In this document: positions 13,901 through 28,334 of the stretch, one piece after another
How positions within the stretch are numbered: the first letter of the stretch is position 1
Layout: every line of letters starts with the position of its first letter
From: Hydractinia symbiolongicarpus
Lineage: Eukaryota > Cnidaria > Hydrozoa > Anthoathecata > Hydractiniidae
NCBI RefSeq assembly: GCF_029227915.1
Contig: NC_079885.1
Coordinates: 3,658,001 to 3,722,000 of the forward strand
Direction: 5' to 3'
Length of the DNA stretch: 64,000 nucleotides
Position numbers and translations under genes: made by a program
Notes under the pieces: generated by a model
The model's database searches: none
Seen by the model: the letters and a program-made list of their open reading frames with translations, nothing else
What the model was told of the DNA's origin: nothing

Positions 13901-16900
13901 GTCAAATTAAGAAGAATGTTATTTCTTGGGGTCCAGTTGGCTCACTTATCACATTTATAATGTCACAGTCCAAAGTTACTTCGATTAAGTCCCAGAGTCA
14001 ATCGCTTTACTGTTAAAAGCGATACAACTTAGTAATATCGGAAAAAAATCACTAAATATATGTTGGTACGAATATGTGATGCAACCGTTGTAATTGAAAC
14101 GGACTGATACCGTTAGAAAGTCAATGAAATGTAGTTTTTAAAACTGTCTTTCTTTCTTCAGCGTGCGATAACGTCTAGGATTGGTCCCACAGTACAAAAC
14201 GACTTATTTATCTAAATTTTGAAATGAAGCGCTACCACAGCGCCCAGTGAAATCAGTAAATTCCAGCAATCATGTCAAATTAAGAAAAATGTTATTTCTT
14301 GGGTCCAATTGTCTCACTTATCACATTTATAAGGTAGCAATCAAAAATCAGTTCAATTAAGTCCCACAGTCAATCGTTTCACTGTTAAAAGCGATACAGC
14401 CTAGTATTATCAGAAAAATATCGCTAAATACATGTTGGTACGAATATGTGACGCAATCGTTGTAACACAAATGGACTGATGCCGTTAGAAAGTCATTGAA
14501 ATGTAGTTTTTAAAACTGTCTTTCTTTCTTCAGCGTGCGATAACGGCTAGGATTGGTCCCACAGTACAAAACGACTTATTTATCTAAATTTTGAAATGAA
14601 GCGCTACCACAGCGCCCAGTGAAATCAGTAAATTCCAGCAATCATGTCAATTTAAGAAGAATGTTATTTCTTGTAGTCAAACTGGCTCACTTATCACATT
14701 TATAAGGTCACAGTCCAAAGTTACTTCAATTAAGTCCCAGAGTCAATCGTTTAACTGTTAAAAGCGATACAACCTAGTATTATCAGAAAAATATCGCTAA
14801 ATACATGTTGGTACGAATATGTGACGCAATCGTTGTAACACAAACGGACTGACACCGTTAGAAAGTCATTAAAATGTAGTTTTTGAAACTGTCTCTATTT
14901 ATTTAACGCGCGCTAACGGCTAAGATTGGTCCCACTGTAGAAAATGAATTATTTATCTAAATTTTGAAATGAAGCGCTACCACAACGCCCAGTGAAGTCG
15001 GTAAATTCTAGCAATCATGTCAAATTAAGAAGAATGTTATTTCTTGGGGTCCAGTTGGCTCACTTATCACATTTATAATGTCACAGTCCAAAGTTACTTC
15101 GATTAAGTCCCAGAGTCAATCGCTTTACTGTTAAAAGCGATACAACTTAGTAATATCGGAAAAAAATCACTAAATATATGTTGGTACGAATATGTGATGC
15201 AACCGTTGTAATTGAAACGGACTGATACCGTTAGAAAGTCAATGAAATGTAGTTTTTAAAACTGTCTTTCTTTCTTCAGCGTGCGATAACGGCTAGGATT
15301 GGTCCCACAGTACAAAACGACTTATTTATCTAAATTTTGAAATGAAGCGCTACCACAGCGCCCAGTGAAATCAGTAAATTCCAGCAATCATGTCAAATTA
15401 AGAAAAATGTTATTTCTTGGGTCCAATTGTCTCACTTATCACATTTATAAGGTCGCAATCAAAAATCAGTTCAATTAAGTCCCACAGTCAATCGTTTCAC
15501 TGTTAAAAGCGATACAGCCTAGTATTATCAGAAAAATATCGCTAAATACATGTTGGTACGAATATGTGACGCAATCGTTGTAACACAAACGGACTGACAC
15601 CGTTAGAAAGTCATTAAAATGTAGTTTTTGAAACTGTCTCTATTTATTTAACGCGCGCTAACGGCTAAGATTGGTCCCACTGTAGAAAATGAATTATTTA
15701 TCTAAATTTTGAAATGAAGCGCTACCACAACGCCCAGTGAAGTCGGTAAATTCTAGCAATCATGTCAAATTAAGAAGAATGTTATTTCTTGGGGTCCAGT
15801 TGGCTCACTTATCACATTTATAATGTCACAGTCCAAAGTTACTTCGATTAAGTCCCAGAGTCAATCGCTTTACTGTTAAAAGCGATACAACTTAGTAATA
15901 TCGGAAAAAAATCACTAAATATATGTTGGTACGAATATGTGATGCAACCGTTGTAATTGAAACGGACTGATACCGTTAGAAAGTCAATGAAATGTAGTTT
16001 TTAAAACTGTCTTTCTTTCTTCAGCGTGCGATAACGGCTAGGATTGGTCCCACAGTACAAAACGACTTATTTATCTAAATTTTGAAATGAAGCGCTACCA
16101 CAGCGCCCAGTGAAATCAGTAAATTCCAGCAATCATGTCAAATTAAGAAAAATGTTATTTCTTGGGTCCAATTGTCTCACTTATCACATTTATAAGGTCG
16201 CAATCAAAAATCAGTTCAATTAAGTCCCACAGTCAATCGTTTCACTGTTAAAAGCGATACAGCCTAGTATTATCAGAAAAATATCGCTAAATACATGTTG
16301 GTACGAATATGTGACGCAACCGTTGTAATTGAAACGGACTGATACCGTTAGAAAGTCAATGAAATGTAGTTTTTAAAACTGTCTCTCTTTCTTCAGCGTG
16401 CGCTAACGGCTAAGATTGGTCCCACTGTAGAAAATGAATTATTTATCTAAATTTTGAAATGAAGCGCTACCACAACGCCCAGTGAAGTCGGTAAATTCTA
16501 GCAATCATGTCAAATTAAGAAAAATGTTATTTCTTGGGGTCCATTTGGCTCACTTATCACATTTATAATGTCACAGTCCAAAGTTACTTCGATTAAGTCC
16601 CAGAGTCAATCGCTTTACTGTTAAAAGCGATACAACTTAGTAATATCGGAAAAAAATCACTAAATATATGTTGGTACGAATATGTGATGCAACCGTTGTA
16701 ATTGAAACGGACTGATACCGTTAGAAAGTCAATGAAATGTAGTTTTTAAAACTGTCTTTCTTTCTTCAGCGTGCGATAACGGCTAGGATTGGTCCCACAG
16801 TACAAAACGACTTATTTATCTAAATTTTGAAATGAAGCGCTACCACAGCGCCCAGTGAAATCAGTAAATTCCAGCAATCATGTCAAATTAAGAAAAATGT

Positions 16901-17280
16901 TATTTCTTGGGTCCAATTGTCTCACTTATCACATTTATAAGGTCGCAATCAAAAATCAGTTCAATTAAGTCCCACAGTCAATCGTTTCACTGTTAAAAGC
17001 GATACAGCCTAGTATTATCAGAAAAATATCGCTAAATACATGTTGGTACGAATATGTGACGCAATCGTTGTAACACAAACGGACTGATGCCGTTAGAAAG
17101 TCATTGAAATGTAGTTTTTGAAACTATCTCTGTTTCTTTAACGTGCGCTAACAGCCAGGATTGGTCCCATAGTAAAAAAAGACTTATTTATCTAAATTTT
17201 TAAATGAAGTGATCCAAACAGCGACCAATGTAATCGCTGAGTTTCGGCAATCATGTCAAATTAAGAAGAATGTTATTTCT
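7962..17280 (+). repeat. Variable-length higher-order repeats (2-5 monomers)
   Basis: The variant TGTAGTCAAACTGGCTCAC occurs at 7962, 9452, 10943, 12062, 13554, 14672 and 17281. The steps are about 1,491, 1,491, 1,119, 1,492, 1,118 and 2,609 bp, or 4, 4, 3, 4, 3 and 7 monomers. A second variant, GCAATCAAAAATCAG, occurs near 8371, 9862, 11726, 13218, 14337, 15455, 16200 and 16945, with steps of 4, 5, 4, 3, 3, 2 and 2 monomers. Neighbouring copies such as 7962-9451 and 9452-10942 are almost identical by eye, so homogenisation is recent although the HOR length is not fixed. Confidence 0.88.
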
Positions 17281-20200
17281 TGTAGTCAAACTGGCTCACT
17301 TATCACATTTATAAGGTCACAGTCCAAAGTTATTTCAATTAAGTCCCAGAGTCAATCGCTTCACTGTTAAAAGCGATACAACTTAGTAATATCGGAAAAA
17401 AATCACTAAATACATGTTGGCACGAATATGTGACGCAACCGTTTTAACTCAAGCGGATTGCTACCGTTAGAAAGTCATTGAAATGTAGGTTATAAAACTG
17501 TCTCTATTTCTTCAGCGCGCGATAACGGCTAGGATTGGTGCCACAGTACAAAATGACTTATTTATCTAAACTTTTAAATAAAGCTATACAACAGCGCTCA
17601 GCGAAATCGGTAATTTCCAGCAATCATGTCAAATTAAGAAAAATGTTATTTCTTGGGTCCAATTGTCTCATTTTTCACATTTATGAGGTCAAAGTCCAAA
17701 ATCAGTTCAATTAAGTCCCACAGTCAATCCTTTTACTGTTAAAAGCGATGCAACCTAGTAAAATCAGAAAAATATCGCTAAATACATGCTTGTACGAATA
17801 TGTGACGCAACCGTTGTAATTGAAACGGACCGATACTGTTAGAAAGTCAATGAAATGTAGTTTTTAAAACTGTCTCTCTTTCTTCAGCGTGCGCTAACGT
17901 CTAGGATTGGTCCCACTGTAAAAAATGAATTATTTATCTAAATTTTGAAATGAAGCGCTACCACAACGCCCAGTGAAAACGGTAAATTCTAGCAATCATG
18001 TCAAATTAAGAAGAATGTTATTTCTTGGGGTCCAATTGTCTCACTTATCACATTTATAATGTCACAGTCCAAAATCAGTTCAATTATGTCCCACAGTCAA
18101 TCGTTTCACTGTTAAAAGCGATACAACCTAGTATTATCAGAAAAATATCGCTAAATACATGTTGGTACGAATATGTGACGCAATCGTTGTAACACAAACG
18201 GACTGATACCGTTAGAAAGTCATTGAAATGTAGTTTTTGAAACTGTCTCTATTTATTTAACGCGCGCTAACGGCCAGGATTGGTCCCATAGTAAGAAAAG
18301 ACTTATTTATCTAAATTTTGAAATGAAGCGCTACCACAACGCCCAGTGAAGTCGGTAAATTCTAGCAATCATGTCAAATTAAGAAAAATGTTATTTCTTG
18401 AGGTCCAGTTGGCTCACTTATCACATTTATAATGTCACAGTCCAAAGTTACTTCGATTAAGTCCCAGAGTCAATCGCTTTACTGTTAAAAGCGATACAAC
18501 TTAGTAATATCGGAAAAAAATCACTAAATATATGTTGGCACGAATATGTGACGCAACCGTTTTAACTCAAGCGGATTGCTACCGTTAGAAAGTCATTGAA
18601 ATGTAGGTTATAAAACTGTCTCTATTTCTTCAGCGCGCGATAACGGCTAGGATTGGTGCCACAGTACAAAATGACTTATTTATCTAAACTTTTAAATAAA
18701 GCTATACAACAGCGCTCAGCGAAATCGGTAATTTCCAGCAATCATGTCAAATTAAGAAAAATGTTATTTCTTGGGTCCAATTGTCTCATTTTTCACATTT
18801 ATGAGGTCAAAGTCCAAAATCAGTTCAATTAAGTCCCACAGTCAATCCTTTTACTGTTAAAAGCGATGCAACCTAGTAAAATCAGAAAAATATCGCTAAA
18901 TACATGCTTGTACGAATATGTGACGCAACCGTTGTAATTGAAACGGACCGATACTGTTAGAAAGTCAATGAAATGTAGTTTTTAAAACTGTCTCTCTTTC
19001 TTCAGCGTGCGCTAACGTCTAGGATTGGTCCCACTGTAAAAAATGAATTATTTATCTAAATTTTGAAATGAAGCGCTACCACAACGCCCAGTGAAAACGG
19101 TAAATTCTAGCAATCATGTCAAATTAAGAAGAATGTTATTTCTTGGGGTCCAATTGTCTCACTTATCACATTTATAATGTCACAGTCCAAAATCAGTTCA
19201 ATTATGTCCCACAGTCAATCGTTTCACTGTTAAAAGCGATACAACCTAGTATTATCAGAAAAATATCGCTAAATACATGTTGGTACGAATATGTGACGCA
19301 ATCGTTGTAACACAAACGGACTGATACCGTTAGAAAGTCATTGAAATGTAGTTTTTGAAACTGTCTCTATTTATTTAACGCGCGCTAACGGCCAGGATTG
19401 GTCCCATAGTAAGAAAAGACTTATTTATCTAAATTTTGAAATGAAGCGCTACCACAACGCCCAGTGAAGTCGGTAAATTCTAGCAATCATGTCAAATTAA
19501 GAAAAATGTTATTTCTTGGGGTCCAGTTGGCTCACTTATCACATTTATAATGTCACAGTCCAAAGTTACTTCGATTAAGTCCCAGAGTCAATCGCTTTAC
19601 TGTTAAAAGCGATACAACTTAGTAATATCGGAAAAAAATCACTAAATATATGTTGGTACGAATATGTGATGCAACCGTTGTAATTGAAACGGACTGATAC
19701 CGTTAGAAAGTCAATGAAATGTAGTTTTTAAAACTGTCTTTCTTTCTTCAGCGTGCGATAACGGCTAGGATTGGTCCCACAGTACAAAACGACTTATTTA
19801 TCTAAATTTTGAAATGAAGCGCTACCACAGCGCCCAGTGAAATCAGTAAATTCCAGCAATCATGTCAAATTAAGAAAAATGTTATTTCTTGGGTCCAATT
19901 GTCTCACTTATCACATTTATAAGGTCGCAATCAAAAATCAGTTCAATTAAGTCCCACAGTCAATCGTTTCACTGTTAAAAGCGATACAGCCTAGTATTAT
20001 CAGAAAAATATCGCTAAATACATGTTGGTACGAATATGTGACGCAATCGTTGTAACACAAACGGACTGATGCCGTTAGAAAGTCATTGAAATGTAGTTTT
20101 TGAAACTATCTCTGTTTCTTTAACGTGCGCTAACAGCCAGGATTGGTCCCATAGTAAAAAAAGACTTATTTATCTAAATTTTTAAATGAAGTGATCCAAA

Positions 20201-22290
20201 CAGCGACCAATGTAATCGCTGAGTTTCGGCAATCATGTCAAATTAAGAAGAATGTTATTTCTTGTAGTCAAACTGGCTCACTTATCACATTTATAAGGTC
20301 ACAGTCCAAAGTTATTTCAATTAAGTCCCAGAGTCAATCGCTTCACTGTTAAAAGCGATACAACTTAGTAATATCGGAAAAAAATCACTAAATACATGTT
20401 GGCACGAATATGTGACGCAACCGTTTTAACTCAAGCGGATTGCTACCGTTAGAAAGTCATTGAAATGTAGGTTATAAAACTGTCTCTATTTCTTCAGCGC
20501 GCGATAACGGCTAGGATTGGTGCCACAGTACAAAATGACTTATTTATCTAAACTTTTAAATAAAGCTATACAACAGCGCTCAGCGAAATTGGTAATTTCC
20601 AGCAATCATGTCAAATTAAGAAAAATGTTATTTCTTGGGTCCAATTGTCTCATTTTTCACATTTATGAGGTCAAAGTCCAAAATCAGTTCAATTAAGTCC
20701 CACAGTCAATCCTTTTACTGTTAAAAGCGATGCAACCTAGTAAAATCAGAAAAATATCGCTAAATACATGCTTGTACGAATATGTGACGCAACCGTTGTA
20801 ATTGAAACGGACCGATACTGTTAGAAAGTCAATGAAATGTAGTTTTTAAAACTGTCTCTCTTTCTTCAGCGTGCGCTAACGTCTAGGATTGGTCCCACTG
20901 TAAAAAATGAATTATTTATCTAAATTTTGAAATGAAGCGCTACCACAACGCCCAGTGAAAACGGTAAATTCTAGCAATCATGTCAAATTAAGAAGAATGT
21001 TATTTCTTGGGGTCCAATTGTCTCACTTATCACATTTATAATGTCACAGTCCAAAATCAGTTCAATTATGTCCCACAGTCAATCGTTTCACTGTTAAAAG
21101 CGATACAACCTAGTATTATCAGAAAAATATCGCTAAATACATGTTGGTACGAATATGTGACGCAATCGTTGTAACACAAACGGACTGATACCGTTAGAAA
21201 GTCATTGAAATGTAGTTTTTGAAACTGTCTCTATTTATTTAACGCGCGCTAACGGCCAGGATTGGTCCCATAGTAAGAAAACACTTATTTATCTAAATTT
21301 TTAAATGAAGTGCTCCAAACAGCGACCAGTGCAATCGCTGAGTTTCGGCAATCATGTCAAATTAAGGAGAATGTTATTTCTTGGGGTCCAGTTGGCTCAC
21401 TTATCACATTTATAAGGTCACAGTCCAAAGTTACCTTAATTAAGTCCCAGAGTAAATCGCTTCACTGTTAAAAGCGATACAACTTAGTAATATCGGAAAA
21501 AAATCACTAAATACATGTTGGTACGAATATGTGATGCAACTGTTGTAATTGAAACGGACTGATACCGTTAGAAAGTCAATGAAATGTAGTTTTTAAAACT
21601 GTTTTTCTTTCTTCAGCGTGCGCTAACGGCTAGGATTGGCCCCACAGTACAAAACGACTTATTTATCTAAATTTTGAAATGAAGCGCTACCACAGCGCCC
21701 AGTGAAATCGGTAAATTCCAGCAATCATGTCAAATTAAGAAGAATGTTATTTCTTGGGTCCAATTGTCTCACTTATCACATTTATAATGTCACAGTCCAA
21801 AATCAGTTCAAATAACTCCCACAGTCAATCGTTTCACTGTTAAAAGCGATACAACCTAGTATTATCAGAAAAATATCGCTAAATAGATGTTGGTACGAAT
21901 ATGTGACGCATTCGTTGTAACACAAACGGACTGATACCGTTAGAAAGTCATTGAAATGTAGTTTTTGAAACTGTCTCTATATCTTTAACGCGCGATAACG
22001 GCCAGGATTGGTCCCATAGTAAAAAAAGATTTATTTATCTAAATTTTTAAATGAAGTGCTCCAAACAGCGACCAGTGTAATCGCTGAGTTTCGGCAATCA
22101 TGTCAAATTAAGAAGAATGTTATTTCTTGTAGTCAAACTGGCTCATTTATCACATTTATAAGGTCATAGTCCAAAGTTACTTCAATTAAGTCCCAGAGTC
22201 AATCGCTTCACTGTTAAAAGCGATACAACTTAGTAACATCGGAAAAAAATCACTAAATACATGTTGGTACGAATATGTGACGCAACCGTT
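17281..22290 (+). repeat. Satellite block with 3- and 8-monomer duplications
   Basis: The variant CACGAATATGTGACGCAACC preceded by GTTGG occurs at 17421, 18539 and 20403, giving steps of 1,118 bp (3 monomers) and 1,864 bp (5 monomers). The TGTAGTCAAACTGG variant recurs at 17281 and 20263 (2,982 bp, 8 monomers). The stretch of about 16680-17520 matches about 19660-20500 at the 8-monomer offset. From about 21290 to 22290 the copies become less regular. Nothing but satellite is present. Confidence 0.85.
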
Positions 22291-25200
22291 TTACTCAAGA
22301 GATTTGATACCGTTAGAAAGTCATTGAAATGTAGGTTTTAAAACTGTCTCTATTTCTTCAGCGCGCGATAACGGCTAGGATTGGTGCCACAGTACAAAAT
22401 GACTTATTTATCTAAACTTTTAAATAAAGCTATGCCACAGCGCCCAGCGAAATCAATAAATTCTAGCAATCATGTCAAATTAAGGAAATTGTTATTTCTT
22501 GGGTCCAATTGTCTCATTTTTCACATTTATGACGTCAAAGTCCAAAATCAGTTCAATTAAGTCCCACAGTCAATCCTTTCACTGTTAAAAGCGATGCAAC
22601 CAAGTAAAATCAGAAAAATATCGCTAAATACATGTTTGTACGAATATGTGACGCAACCGTTGCAATTGAAACGGACCGATACCGTTAGAAAGTCAATGAA
22701 ATGTAGTTTTAAAAACTGTCTCTCTTTCTGCAGCGTGCGCTAACGGCTAGGATTGGTCCCACTGTAAAAAATGAATTCTTTATCTAAATTTTGAAATGAA
22801 GCGCTACCACAACGCTTAGTGAAGTCGGTATATTCTAGCAATCATGTCAAATTAAGAAGAATGTTATTTCTTGTAGTCAAACTGGCTCACTTATCACATT
22901 TATAAGGTCACAGTCCAAAGTTACTTCAATAAAGTCCCAGAGTCAATCGCTTCACTGTTAAAAGCGATACAACTTAGTAACATCGGAAAAAAATCACTAA
23001 ATACATGTTGGTACGAATATGTGACGCAACCGTTTTACTCAAGAGATTTGATACCGTTAGAAAGTCATTGAAATGTAGGTTTTAAAACTGTCTCTATTTC
23101 TTCAGCGCGCGATAACGGCTAGGATTGGTGCCACAGTACAAAATGACTTATTTATCTAAACTTTTAAATAAAGCTATGCCACAGCGCCCAGCGAAATCAA
23201 TAAATTCTAGCAATCATGTCAAATTAAGGAAATTGTTATTTCTTGGGTCCAATTGTCTCATTTTTCACATTTATGAGGTCAAAGTCCAAAATCAGTTCAA
23301 TTAAGTCCCACAGTCAATCCTTTCACTGTTAAAAGCGATGCAACCTAGTAAAATCAGAAAAATATCGCTAAATACATGTTTGTACGAATATGTGACGCAA
23401 CCGTTGCAATTGAAACGGACCGATACCGTTAGAAAGTCAATGAAATGTAGTTTTTAAAACTGTCTCTCTTTCTGCAGCGTGCGCTAACGGCTAGGATTGG
23501 TCCCACTGTAAAAAATGAATTCTTTATCTAAATTTTGAAATGAAGCGCTACCACAACGCTTAGTGAAGTCGGTATATTCTAGCAATCATGTCAAATTAAG
23601 AAGAATGTTATTTCTTGTAGTCAAACTGGCTCACTTATCACATTTATAAGGTCACAGTCCAAAGTTACTTCAATAAAGTCCCAGAGTCAATCGCTTCACT
23701 GTTAAAAGCGATACAACTTAGTAATATCGGAAAAAAATCACTAAATACATGTTGGTACGAATATGTGACGCAACCCTTTTAACTCAAGCGGATTGATACC
23801 GTTAGAAAGTCATTGAAATGTAGGTTTTAAAACTGTCTCTATTTCTTCAGCGCGCGATAACGGCTAGGATTGGTGCCACAATACAAAATGACTTATTTAT
23901 CTAAACTTTTAAATAAAGCTATGCCACAGCGCCCAGCGAAATCGGTAAATTCCAGCAATCATGTCAAATTAAGAAAAATGTTATTTCTTGGGTCCAATTG
24001 TCTCATTTTTCACCTTTATGAGCTCAAAGTCCAAAATCAGTTCAATTAAGTCCCACAGTCAATCCTTTCACTGTTAAAAGCGATGCAACCTAGTAAAATC
24101 AGAAAAATATCGCTAAATACATGCTTGTACGAATATGTGACGCAAACGTTGTAATTGAAACGGACCGATACTGTTAGAAAGTCAATGAAAGCTTGTTTTT
24201 AAAACTGTCTCTCTTTCTTCAGCGTGCGCTAACGGCTAGGATTGGTCCCACTGTGAAAAATGAATTATTTATCTAAATTTTGAAATGAAGCGCTACCACA
24301 ACGCCCAGTGAAGTCAATAAATTCTAGCAATCATGTAAAATTAAGAAGAATGTTATTTCTTGGGGTCCAGTTGGCTCACTTATCACATTTATAAGGTCAC
24401 AGTCCAAAGTTACTTTAATTAAGTCCCAGAGTCAATCGCTTCACTGTTATAAGCGATACAACTTAGTAATATCGGAAAAAAATCACTAAATACAAGTTGG
24501 TACGAATATGTGATGCAACCGTTGTAATTGAAACGGACTGATACTGTTAGAAAGTCATTGAAATGTAGTTTTTGAAACTGTCTCTATTTCTTTAACGCGC
24601 GCTAACGGCCAGGATTGGTCCCATAGTAAGAAAAGACTTATTTATCTAAATTTTTAAATGAAGTGATCCAAACAGCGACCAGTGTAATCGCTGAGTTTCG
24701 GCAATCATGTCAAATTAAGAAGAATGTTATTTCTTGTAGTCAAACTGGCTCACTTATCACATTTATAAGGTCACAGTCCAAAATCAGTTCAATTAAATCC
24801 CACAGTCAATCGTTTCACTGTTAAAAGCGATACAACCTAGTATTATCAGAAAAATATCGCTAAATACATGTTGGTACGAATATGTGACGCAACCCTTTTA
24901 ACTCAAGCGGATTGATACCGTTAGAAATTCATTGAAATGTAGGTTTTAAAACTGTCTCTATTTCTTCAGCGCGCGATAACGGCTAGGATTGGTGCCACAG
25001 TACAAAATGACTTATTTATCTAAACTTTTAAATAAAGCTATGCCACAGCGCCCAGCGAAATCAATAAATCCTAGCAATCATGTCAAATTAAGGAAATTGT
25101 TATTTCTTGGGTCCAATTGTCTCATTTTTCACATTTATGACGTCAAAGTCCAAAATCAGTTCAATTAAGTCCCACAGTCAATCCTTTCACTGTTAAAAGC

Positions 25201-27506
25201 GATGCAACCTAGTAAAATCAGAAAAATATCGCTAAATACATGTTTGTACGAATATGTGACGCAACCGTTGCAATTGAAACGGACCGATACCGTTAGAAAG
25301 TCAATGAAATGTAGTTTTAAAAACTGTCTCTCTTTCTGCAGCGTGCGCTAACGGCTAGGATTGGTCCCACTGTAAAAAATGAATTCTTTATCTAAATTTT
25401 GAAATGAAGCGCTACCACAACGCTTAGTGAAGTCGGTATATTCTAGCAATCATGTCAAATTAAGAAGAATGTTATTTCTTGTAGTCAAACTGGCTCACTT
25501 ATCACATTTATAAGGTCACAGTCCAAAGTTACTTCAATAAAGTCCCAGAGTCAATCGCTTCACTGTTAAAAGCGATACAACTTAGTAACATCGGAAAAAA
25601 ATCACTAAATACATGTTGGTACGAATATGTGACGCAACCGTTTTACTCAAGAGATTTGATACCGTTAGAAAGTCATTGAAATGTAGGTTTTAAAACTGTC
25701 TCTATTTCTTCAGCGCGCGATAACGGCTAGGATTGGTGCCACAGTACAAAATGACTTATTTATCTAAACTTTTAAATAAAGCTATGCCACAGCGCCCAGC
25801 GAAATCAATAAATTCTAGCAATCATGTCAAATTAAGGAAATTGTTATTTCTTGGGTCCAATTGTCTCATTTTTCACATTTATGAGGTCAAAGTCCAAAAT
25901 CAGTTCAATTAAGTCCCACAGTCAATCCTTTCACTGTTAAAAGCGATGCAACCTAGTAAAATCAGAAAAATATCGCTAAATACATGTTTGTACGAATATG
26001 TGACGCAACCGTTGCAATTGAAACGGACCGATACCGTTAGAAAGTCAATGAAATGTAGTTTTTAAAACTGTCTCTCTTTCTGCAGCGTGCGCTAACGGCT
26101 AGGATTGGTCCCACTGTAAAAAATGAATTCTTTATCTAAATTTTGAAATGAAGCGCTACCACAACGCTTAGTGAAGTCGGTATATTCTAGCAATCATGTC
26201 AAATTAAGAAGAATGTTATTTCTTGTAGTCAAACTGGCTCACTTATCACATTTATAAGGTCACAGTCCAAAGTTACTTCAATAAAGTCCCAGAGTCAATC
26301 GCTTCACTGTTAAAAGCGATACAACTTAGTAATATCGGAAAAAAATCACTAAATACATGTTGGTACGAATATGTGACGCAACCCTTTTAACTCAAGCGGA
26401 TTGATACCGTTAGAAAGTCATTGAAATGTAGGTTTTAAAACTGTCTCTATTTCTTCAGCGCGCGATAACGGCTAGGATTGGTGCCACAGTACAAAATGAC
26501 TTATTTATCTAAACTTTTAAATAAAGCTATGCCACAGCGCCCAGCGAAATCGGTAAATTCCAGCAATCATGTCAAATTAAGAAAAATGTTATTTCTTGGG
26601 TCCAATTGTCTCATTTTTCACCTTTATGAGCTCAAAGTCCAAAATCAGTTCAATTAAGTCCCACAGTCAATCCTTTCACTGTTAAAAGCGATGCAACCTA
26701 GTAAAATCAGAAAAATATCGCTAAATACATGCTTGTACGAATATGTGACGCAAACGTTGTAATTGAAACGGACCGATACTGTTAGAAAGTCAATGAAAGC
26801 TTGTTTTTAAAACTGTCTCTCTTTCTTCAGCGTGCGCTAACGGCTAGGATTGGTCCCACTGTGAAAAATGAATTATTTATCTAAATTTTGAAATGAAGCG
26901 CTACCACAACGCCCAGTGAAGTCAATAAATTCTAGCAATCATGTAAAATTAAGAAGAATGTTATTTCTTGGGGTCCAGTTGGCTCACTTATCACATTTAT
27001 AAGGTCACAGTCCAAAGTTACTTTAATTAAGTCCCAGAGTCAATCGCTTCACTGTTATAAGCGATACAACTTAGTAATATCGGAAAAAAATCACTAAATA
27101 CAAGTTGGTACGAATATGTGATGCAACCGTTGTAATTGAAACGGACTGATACTGTTAGAAAGTCATTGAAATGTAGTTTTTGAAACTGTCTCTATTTCTT
27201 TAACGCGCGCTAACGGCCAGGATTGGTCCCATAGTAAGAAAAGACTTATTTATCTAAATTTTTAAATGAAGTGCTCCAAACAGCGACCAGTGTAATCGCT
27301 GAGTTTCGGCAATCATGTCAAATTAAGAAGAATGTTATTTCTTGTAGTCAAACTGGCTCACTTATCACATTTATAAGGTCACAGTCCAAAATCAGTTCAA
27401 TTAAATCCCACAGTCAATCGTTTCACTGTTAAAAGCGATACAACCTAGTATTATCAGAAAAATATCGCTAAATACATGTTGGTACGAATATGTGACGCAA
27501 CCCTTT
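22291..27506 (+). repeat. 7-monomer tandem duplication, two copies of 2,608 bp
   Basis: Three independent private variants recur at exactly 2,608 bp. GAAAGCTTG, which gives a HindIII site, has its GCTT at 24191 and 26799. TTACTCAAGAGATTTG occurs at 23035 and 25643 (also at 22291, two monomers upstream). GAAATTCATTGAAATG occurs at 24924 and 27532. The copies lie at about 22291-24898 and about 24899-27506. The exact crossover is somewhere in the first few hundred bases of the second copy, where classes are too similar to place it. Confidence 0.88.
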
Positions 27507-28269
27507 TAACTCAAGCGGATTGATACCGTTAGAAATTCATTGAAATGTAGGTTTTAAAACTGTCTCTATTTCTTCAGCGCGCGATAACGGCTAGGATTGG
27601 TGCCACAGTACAAAATGACTTATTTATCTAAACTTTTAAATAAAGCTATGCCACAGCGCCCAGCGAAATCGGTAAATTCCAGCAATCATGTCAAATTAAG
27701 AAAAATGTTATTTCTTGGGTCCAATTGTCTCATTTTTCACATTTATGAGGTCAAAGTCCAAAATTAGTTCAATTAAGTCCCACAGTCAATCCTTTCACTG
27801 TTAAAAGCGATGCAACCTAGTAAAATCAGAAAAATATCGCTAAATACATGCTTGTACGAATATGTGACGCAACCGTTGTAATTAAAACGGACCGATACTG
27901 TTAGAAAGTCAATGAAATGTAGTTTTTAAAACAGTCTCTCTTTCTTCAGCGTGCGCTAACGGCTAGGATTGGTCCCACTGTAAAAAATGAATTATTTATC
28001 TAAATTTTGAAATGAAGAGCTACCACAACGCCCAGGGAAGTCGGTGAATTCTAGCAATCATGTCAAATTAAGAAGAATGTTATTTCTTGGGTCCAATTGT
28101 CTCACTTATCACATTTATAACGTCACAGTCCAAAATCAGTTCAATTAAGTCCCACAGTCAATCGTTTCACTGTTAAAAGCGATACAACCTAGTATTATCA
28201 GAAAAATATCGCTAAATACATGTTGGTACGAATATGTGACGCAATCGCTGTAACACAAACGGACTGATA

Positions 28270-28334
28270 CCGTTAGAAAGTCATTGAATTGTAGTTTTTG
28301 AAACTGTCTCTATTTCTTTAACGCGCGCTAACGG
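28270..28334 (+). other. Example of paired Myb-type motifs forming an inverted repeat in the monomer
   Basis: CCGTTAG at 28270-28276 and its reverse complement CTAACGG at 28328-28334 lie 51 bp apart inside one monomer. Both contain TAACGG, one on each strand, which matches the animal Myb consensus YAACKG. The arrangement recurs in most monomers, although some classes carry GATAACGG or altered versions of the second motif. It could be a protein-binding pair or a weak cruciform. Binding is inferred only. Confidence 0.45.
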
